NCBI RefSeq assembly: GCF_019649055.1
Contig: NW_026570257.1
Location: forward strand, 310,001 to 374,000
Reading direction: 5' to 3'
DNA length: 64,000 nucleotides
Source of the DNA: Paramacrobiotus metropolitanus
Taxonomy: Eukaryota > Tardigrada > Eutardigrada > Parachela > Macrobiotidae
Under the pieces are notes generated by a model. It saw only the letters and a program-made list of their open reading frames with translations, was not told the origin of the DNA and did not search any database. The translations under genes were made by a program, and so were the position numbers. Below, piece by piece: positions 57,901 to 64,000 of this stretch (positions within the stretch are counted from its first letter, which is position 1; every line of letters begins with the position of its first letter).

Positions 57901-58543
57901 AACCGGCCGACGCCAGCTAACCATTGTAATCCCCCGGTTGGCTTTTCATTCAGCGGATTCTACCGCGGAAATGCTGCGGCGATTGGTGATGGCGGCGGAA
58001 GAACAATGCCCACCGGTTAGTACGGCAGATTACGACAAGGTTCGACTCATTTACCAACGCTGGGTGAATACACTGGTGGATCCAGAACACTGGGCGGTTG
58101 CCCGGCACTGGCTTAACCTGTAAGTAATCAGTTACCTGAATCAAAGGTCATGAAAGTTACACCTGTTATATCTGTGCTGTACAAAGCATAACACCTAATT
58201 GACCACAACTGTTTCCAGAATGCTTCGGGTTGTGATACTCAAATAAATACTTTCAAATGCAAAGATTCCACATAATTCTACTGCATGAATTAGATGATTG
58301 ATAATTATTTGCCGAATTCGAATGTGATGAGTTGTCAGAGGTTGTCTCATTTTAGTAGTACAAAATAAAATTAACGTACAGAATACAGTGATAATCCACA
58401 GCGTAAGTTTTATTCCCCGGTATAACGGATTTGGGATTGACGGATCAGCGAGATCATGGAACAACGTTGATTGGAAGACTCTGGATATCTCATCGTTGAA
58501 TAAGCTGGCCGTGCTATCTCTGGCTGTGTATTACAAAACTTGA
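54970..58543 (+). CDS. F-box protein with the large lineage-specific N-terminal domain, second intact copy
   Basis: Four exons: 54970-55819, 57174-57258, 57409-58119 and 58402-58543 (an acceptor 6 bp later is also in frame), giving about 595 residues. I start at MEETSMPVYPF; the preceding in-frame codon GTG at 54961 is not a usual start. Exon 1 repeats the module of the 16.8-kb gene (LNHGNTVLVQ, GVWWLGYIQNI, MFIDFDSTT). Exons 2-3 make the F-box: VLSEILVDLDVHTQAKCRR then VCAQWNFLL. Exon 3 continues with LAWCLDHALT, VSELITVCNSLILVNYTI, IPRLAFHS and YQRWVNTLVDPEHW; exon 4 has DWKTLDISSLNKLAVLSLA. Exon 1 and exon 2 lengths (850 and 85 nt) are identical to the other intact copy. Intron 1 is 1354 bp. 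Predicted SCF substrate adaptor. Confidence 0.72.
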
Positions 58544-59893
58544 TGGGATACTTCAAATTTAACATTGTGGTGTGCTTGCAACATTTAATAGGCGCGTGTT
58601 TATTTTACATGTTGTTTAAGTACTCCTGTTTTTTTCTATCCGCTTTTGTCATTTTTAACACTATCTTCACAATTTAACAGAATCGAAATAAGCTACTCAC
58701 ACAGCGTCACAGTGCTTCTCACAGGTCTATGTGTTCACGAATCATGGTGGCCATTTTAGCAAAGATCAAGTCAACATAAGCGGCACTTGTCTGCTTTATC
58801 CGCTCACAAGTCAGTTTCGACTTTCGAGTACATACTGTAATCAGTAGAACGAGTACGATTCCATCTACTGTGGCGATATTTTACGTGGCATTGGTAAGAG
58901 GTTTACTTATTGAACGGCGTATAAAACTTCGGTAAACCAATCATAACAAATCAGGGCACCCTGTTTTGCGTCAGTATGCGGCAACGCTATTAGAACACTC
59001 TTGCCGAACCGTTGTCCATGACCAATATGTCCGGAATGAGACACATCGTTGCTTGAGTGCAAGGGTATATGTCCGGCAAAATTAAGTTGAAGGGAACGTT
59101 ATTGCCAAAGTACGTACTAAAACGTTTCTGGTACGAGGGAATACACTCAATACAGTACCAACACATTTCGACAAAACCAGCTGCCTAATCACGTTAAAGT
59201 TTAAACAAAAAAATTGCCGGGCAAATTCTACGGCGATCGCTCTGTAGGCCGGCTGACGGTTCATTCGTTTTAACCGTTTTTGTCGTACAAAAGCGCTTGT
59301 TTAACTTCTGAATATCAATTTCTAAACTAATTTAATGCTATTCTGCTTAAAATAAAACAGTTATCCAAAACTCCGCTCAATGCTTTGATCATGCAATGCT
59401 CGCAACAGATAGTTGAATATGATTTGTTGATCAACGATCAATTGACAACTGACACACCACATTTTACGTGTTTTGGCTAGGATTAGGACTAAAGATAAAA
59501 TACAATCGTAACTCTGAAACATTATTATTTCTTCGAAAAAATCCAAAAACAACAGTCACAGCGAAACATTTGCCACTCATAATACTGTACTTTGTACTGA
59601 TAACAGCTGAACTACAGTACTTCCGACTTCGTTCCTTAAAGAAATATCCCAACCTTCCTCCGTAGAACCGTAGAACAGAATTTCCAATAAACTAATTTAA
59701 TACTACAAGAAAATAGCAGTGTACCATAAATCTAAATTCCTTCCATTTTCGTTTCTGCGTTTTACGGTTAGCTGCTCCTGCTACTTTTTGACAAGTCATT
59801 TTGCATTAATGGTTTTTGTGTTGGCTATATGTATACGTACGTACACTACTGCGTATTCCATGTTATTAGCTCGCTGCACTTGTGTACTTGTAG
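58544..59893. other. No gene seen
   Basis: Several short frames on both strands (59361-59665) are AT-rich and unsupported. Confidence 0.4.
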
Positions 59894-60475
59894 ATACTCG
59901 CTTTGGGGATCTGGATCTCAGGAATCTGACGGAAATTTTGCTCGGTCTGGATTTATTTGCTCAAGCAAGGGTCAAAAGGTAAGCTTTTTAACCCATAACA
60001 CAAAAAGGAATTTTATAACTGGATTGCGGGATAATCAATCCGATAATTTTTCTTTGCAGAGTGTGTGCAGGATCGGACGGTGGCTGGTTTTATCCCAGCC
60101 AAGTGGCAGTCAGCATGCCTCTCTCAACACAAGCGTTTGCGGGTCGCCGTCGGGAGAGTCCATGGAACCGTCTGCTGTGGCATGGTGTCTGGACCAAGCA
60201 GTGTCCAAAAAAACCGACACCATCGCCTTCATCCGCTCCGGCAGAATAACGACTCTCGTTCAAATATCAAAGATTTTCGTGAACTTAATGACGGTAAAAA
60301 AATTTTGTGTGCCTTTGATTGCTGTTGCCAATGGCTGGAGCACAGTCCGCCCCGTGCTACAGCAAAATTGGTGCCGCAGGCCGTGTACATTCTTTTGCAG
60401 CCAACTGGGGACTGGTTCCCCTGTATGAGTTCACATCTATTTGTAGCCAACTGATTTTGCTCAACCACACTTGAC
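59894..60475 (+). pseudogene. F-box family fragment (exon 2 and part of exon 3)
   Basis: Exon 2 is complete: 59894-59978, 85 nt like its relatives, with acceptor TTGTAG and donor AAAAG|GTAAGC, encoding NLTEILLGLDLFAQARVKR. Exon 3 begins at 60060 after TTTGCAG with VC, but the next GTGTGTGC run puts the rest (WLVLSQPSGSQ, AVAWCLDQAVSKKTDTIAF, KIFVNLMTVKK) in another frame, as if one dinucleotide-run base were lost or gained. A further shift precedes TSICSQLILLNHT near 60435. Similarity then stops. No exon 1 is found upstream. Confidence 0.6.
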
Positions 60476-61118
60476 TTGACTTTATTGAGTTCTAGGCGAC
60501 AACTTAGTCACACAGATAGGTTAATATCATAGGCTCACAGTTTAGGTTACAGTTTTACAAATAACCAAAAGAAGACAAAGCAATATATCTGTTGTTCGGC
60601 AGAATTCATCATCAGACACTGAACTTTGACGGGCTAAACTGCATGTCAGTTGTTATCATCAAGATCACGTAAAATTCAAGTAGAATATAACAAGGTTGAT
60701 AATAGCAGCACGGTTCCCATTAAACATTTTCACATGAGAGTCGACATGAAGTTAGTCGGAAGCGGTGTGTTGTTATGGTGTTGTGATACAGGTAGGGTTT
60801 CCAAAGTATGCGAATCCGTAGTTGATCCAAAACAGTTCGACAGAATGGGGACAGTTCGATGGCATTTCGTGCAAGAATGCGCGACGGAATGTAAACACAA
60901 AGACGATAATTAGGCAGAGCTTACAAGTTAATTTAGCAATTGATTAAATCAGGCAGAAAAAGGATTACTGTCAGAGCGAAGTTAACATTAGATTTTGAAT
61001 TATTTTACATAGTTCCGTAAATTAAACAGGTTGTGCAATCAGTAATCAGAAGCCACAAGCAGGAAAAAGCCAGTACGAGGTTAGGAATCAGCGATATGTT
61101 AAGTTGTCAATTAGTTCG
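60476..61118. other. One doubtful small frame
   Basis: A frame ending at 60913 contains MKLVGSGVLLWCC followed by a Cys-containing 45-residue part and could be a small secreted protein starting at 60747. There is no second example or splice evidence, so I leave it uncalled. Confidence 0.25.
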
Positions 61119-61669
61119 TTAATTCACGAAGACACATCCGTAATTTTCGTCAGCATGGCAGCGAGGCGTAAATTCGTGGTCGTGGTTACCATGCTTCATC
61201 GATTTGAACTTGGTTCTTTTCCACTTACCGTTTGGGAAGAAGTCGGTGAATTTCCACGTAGAGCAGTCCTGTTTATAGCCGCTTTTGATGGTGCAGAGTG
61301 TTGGGAAAACAGCGGAATATCCAGATTTCATGGTGGTGCCGGCAGAGGCAGTTGCGTTAATGTGGCATTGGATTCCGATAGACTTGACGTATTTAAAAGC
61401 AGAATTACGGTCGAAACTGCTCGTATTGCAATCCGCGGCATACAGGTCTTCGTTCTGAGGAATATTCGAGGAAGCTTCGGACTGTTCACGTTTTCAAAAT
61501 ATTTTTGAAGATATTCGCAAATATCTTTCGTCAGTTGTGTGCAGAGGGCAGTGATGTTGTCTTTGATGGCAGTGATGTTGTCTTTGATGGCAGTGATGGT
61601 GTCATTAACGTCCTTGAGATAATCGGTAAAATCCAGTTCGGAAGTAATGTCGTGATTATAGACAAACAT
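61119..61669 (-). pseudogene. Unrecognised cysteine-containing protein gene with one frameshift
   Basis: The ATG is at 61669. The first ~55 residues hold a short repeated segment (DNITAIKDNITAI, from an 18-bp tandem DNA repeat) likely to form a coil, then LTKDICEYLQKYFE. Around 61490-61510, in an A-rich stretch, the frame must shift by one. It then reads SEASSNIPQNEDLYAADC and, further on, MKSGYSAVFPTLC, DCSTWKFTDFFPNGKW and CHADENYGCVFVN to a TAA at 61121-61119, with six cysteines. The two halves are each convincing as coding, because the competing plus-strand frame (61104-61508) has no ordered features. It is either a recent pseudogene or a single-base assembly error. An upstream signal-peptide exon is possible. 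Confidence 0.45.
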
Positions 61670-62184
61670 GATTTAAGTAAAGCATAAGGTGCAGATTAGA
61701 AAGGTCACAGTAGCATACGGCAATCGGGTAGCTGTGTAGTAAAGCAAACGCCTGGTCGGGTTCCAATGGTTTACATACGTGAGTAAAAGTGCTAAATTTA
61801 TTGATCGATCTCGACGTGAGCAAAAGTGAAGTGAACACTTTCTGAACACTGTACAAAACACTTTCTGTAATCTGGAAGAGAACAGTACCAGAAGTCTGAT
61901 GAATGCGCTGTGGACGCGGGATACCGGGCAACTTACAATTCCCCGATTAGACTTCTCCATGGCCTCGATGGCGGAAATGATACGACGCTGGATCGGATTC
62001 GGGGCTGTGAAAAACCATTTTCTATGGTTGCGTTAAATTTCATATAAACAGTCGTTCAGTTTCATATAAACTCGTTATTAGTTCTACAAGTTTTATGTAC
62101 AAGTGCTGCAGTTCATGAATCCATGCACACATCGTGTACATCGTAGGAAGCAGTTATGGCATGCATGTATCAATTAACGATAAG
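61670..62184. other. Nothing supported
   Basis: Overlapping minus-strand frames at 61656-61960 lack recognisable content; they could hold an upstream exon of the gene before it. Confidence 0.3.
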
Positions 62185-63740
62185 TTAATTTCTAGTGTCT
62201 GCTTTTCTCGTAGTATTTCCCGAGATTTTTCGAATCGGAGTCCACTGCTCAGTAACTCCAGATGGCATGCTCGGTTCGAAAGATGAAGAGCGTGTAAACA
62301 TTGCCGTATTTATGACGGTATGAGTTATTTGTATACTAGGGTGTGCGCTGGGCCTTCCTTGCGTTGTGGGGAATGGGATCATCGGGTGCAACGACGTTGT
62401 GGACCACAAACTTGTGGTATTTCTGTCAGTGAGTTTCGGCAACACAGTCGGAGTTCCGGTGGGTCGCGCAGTGATCCTTGAGGTTCTTGTCATGGCAGTT
62501 GTCGTTTTGGGCGTAGTCGGATAAGGGAACGCCTTGTATCCTTCCGCGGCTATAAAGTGCAGCATTTCCCAAAAGGTCGAGTTGACCGCCTGCTGGATGG
62601 TGTTTTCTTCGTTCTCCTTGCAGCCGTGGAAGTAAGAATGCCAAGCTGGTATTTCCTTGTACCGAATGGGTCCTCGGTAGCTGCTGCTGTGGTTGCCCAT
62701 TTGACGGTCAACGTACAGTGTCGTATTGTATTCGGGAATTTTGTTGTAAATTTCCCATGGTACGATGCCACTGTTGTACAGCCAGCCGTCGCGGTAATCA
62801 TCGCGATAGCGGATAAGAATATCACGAATATATGGATGACCTTTATGACACGCAATAAACCCGCTATTCATGAAACGGTCTTCGCGGGTAAGCAGACATT
62901 CGTATTTTCCGTCCCTCCATTCTTTTATCAAAGCTAAATGAAAACGTACACAACATAGCTGCGTCTTTCTATTATCGTACTTAAATACTGTTAATACAAA
63001 CCAGCCCATTAACTTAGAATAATATTTACTGATAGCGCATGTACCGTATGTATGTTTAACCCAGTTCAGCGACCTTATAACTCATTATGAAGCAGAATAC
63101 ACATCTGGGTTAGAAAACGTGAGATAAATCCACTAATTTTACATTTAGACACAGTCAAGTACAACTGCTTACGTGTCATCTTCGGTAAGTGGAACACATC
63201 GATGTCCATAACAATTCCGCCGTATTTATAGACAACGCTATATTTCATCATATCGGCTTCATGGGCAACGGGCTTAATTGATCTGCCGTGAGCCACTAAA
63301 CGTCGTCGTCGATAGATCAGTTGGAACTTTGAATAATCGGTGATCATGTAGCACCGCCCCAAAGGCCAGTAATCCGGATGATTAGTGTGAATGTAGATGG
63401 CCGATGGGCGAACGTACAGCAGCACCGACAAAAGGCTAATACATTCGGTCCAGCAGAAACTATGGCTGTCTCCACTGGGTGGAGTCTCGTAGAAGCGCAC
63501 AATGTGCACCGGTAGATAGTCAGCGGTTTCTGGTTTCACCAAGTCATTGGTAATGTCCGGTAAAGGGTTTTCCTGAATGATATCGACTGTGCGGTTGGTA
63601 AGGTGAGGCTGGAATGGCAGGTCCAATAAGACACTTGCGGAGAACGTGGTGTACCGAGTGGATGTGAACCAAACCAGCACTACTAAAGCGAAGCCGGTAG
63701 TAAGAAAGACAACCTTCTTCGACAGCATTTTCCACTGCAT
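62185..63740 (-). CDS. Gb3-synthase-like glycosyltransferase with a Ser/Thr/Pro-rich tail (intact)
   Basis: Two exons, 63740-63173 and 62933-62185, joined in phase 1, giving 438 residues. A signal anchor follows the start (VVFLTTGFALVVLVWF). Then come LPVHIVRFYETPPSGDSHSF, CWTECISLLSVLLYV, IYIHTNHPDYWPLGRC and HEADMMKYSVVYKYGG with DIDVF as the DXD catalytic site. Exon 2 has the conserved NSGFIACHKGHPYIRDIL, WLYNSGIVPWEIYN and EIPAWHSYFHGC. Unlike its paralogues it ends in about 110 residues rich in Thr, Ser and Pro, mucin-like and without similarity to the other two. If the protein is in the Golgi lumen as expected, this tail may be heavily O-glycosylated. An in-frame second ATG at 63728 is an alternative start. 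Confidence 0.8.
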
Positions 63741-64000
63741 ACCATCAAGGTTTGATGCTCAGTTTCGGTGTCTGCCCATTGCGCTGGTTTATGTTCACAG
63801 TGCAAAACGTATGTAAAAGGTATCGATAAGAAACGGATATGTTGTGTTCCAGTGCAATCGTTTATTCACCGCACATCCAACGCTTTTCCGGTGATTACCG
63901 GTATACTAACGTTGATAGCACATACTATCAACGTGTAGAATGTCCTGATAAACTGAAATGTGTAACAACATTACAAAGTCCAATGGAAAAGCATCAAGCT
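63741..64000. other. Upstream region of the glycosyltransferase gene
   Basis: A near-palindrome TTGATAGCACATACTATCAA lies near 63913. No gene is visible. Confidence 0.3.

Noticed and set aside
61104-61508. 134-codon plus-strand frame
   Set aside because: The opposite strand gives a cysteine-patterned protein over the same bases; this frame looks like its shadow.
1-64000. CRISPR arrays, bacterial operons, tRNA or rRNA genes
   Set aside because: None seen. The repeats here are not evenly spaced with unique spacers, genes have spliceosomal introns, and no cloverleaf or rRNA core was noticed, although weak tRNAs could be missed by eye.

Overview
The window is nuclear DNA from a eukaryote, most likely an invertebrate animal. 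Genes are split by short GT-AG introns, coding is sparse, and there are no bacterial operon features. Protein types (a TMEM151-like protein, Gb3-synthase-type glycosyltransferases, F-box, BTB and Kelch proteins, a restriction-like-endonuclease LINE) fit a small-genome ecdysozoan. A tardigrade is my best guess, from general impression rather than any diagnostic sequence.

Layout. 1-0.83 kb: start of an unrecognised acidic, coiled-coil gene on the minus strand, with an upstream region carrying repeated AAAGGTCAC sites, a perfect CRE and CCAAT boxes. 2.7-4.4 kb: broken pieces of an F-box family and of a BTB-ubiquitin-like family. 6-7.5 kb and 14-15.7 kb: two copies of a TMEM151-like gene; the first has two frameshifts, the second is intact. 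Between them lies 6.6 kb with no gene but several repeats, including a tandem array that again carries AGGTCA sites. 16.8-19.1 kb: an intact four-exon F-box gene. 20.5-22 kb: a four-pass membrane protein. 22.9-27.8 kb: a kinase-Kelch gene and its decayed neighbour. 29-35.3 kb: two glycosyltransferase genes (one frameshifted) around a second type of F-box gene. 38.3-43.6 kb: three small secreted peptide genes; the first has a LINE in its only intron. 44.8-51.2 kb: two BTB-ubiquitin-like genes; the first has a 647-bp inverted-repeat transposon in an intron. 51.8-60.5 kb: F-box family members, one intact and two decayed. 61-64 kb: a frameshifted secreted-type gene and a third glycosyltransferase.

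Theme. The window looks like a birth-and-death zone for lineage-expanded families. At least six F-box loci and three BTB loci are present, so many genes are candidate substrate adaptors of SCF and CUL3 ubiquitin ligases. Nearly every intact gene has a frameshifted, truncated or rearranged paralogue close by. Exon lengths and intron phases are so well conserved between copies that gene models can be fixed to the base by comparing copies. No gene was checked against a database.
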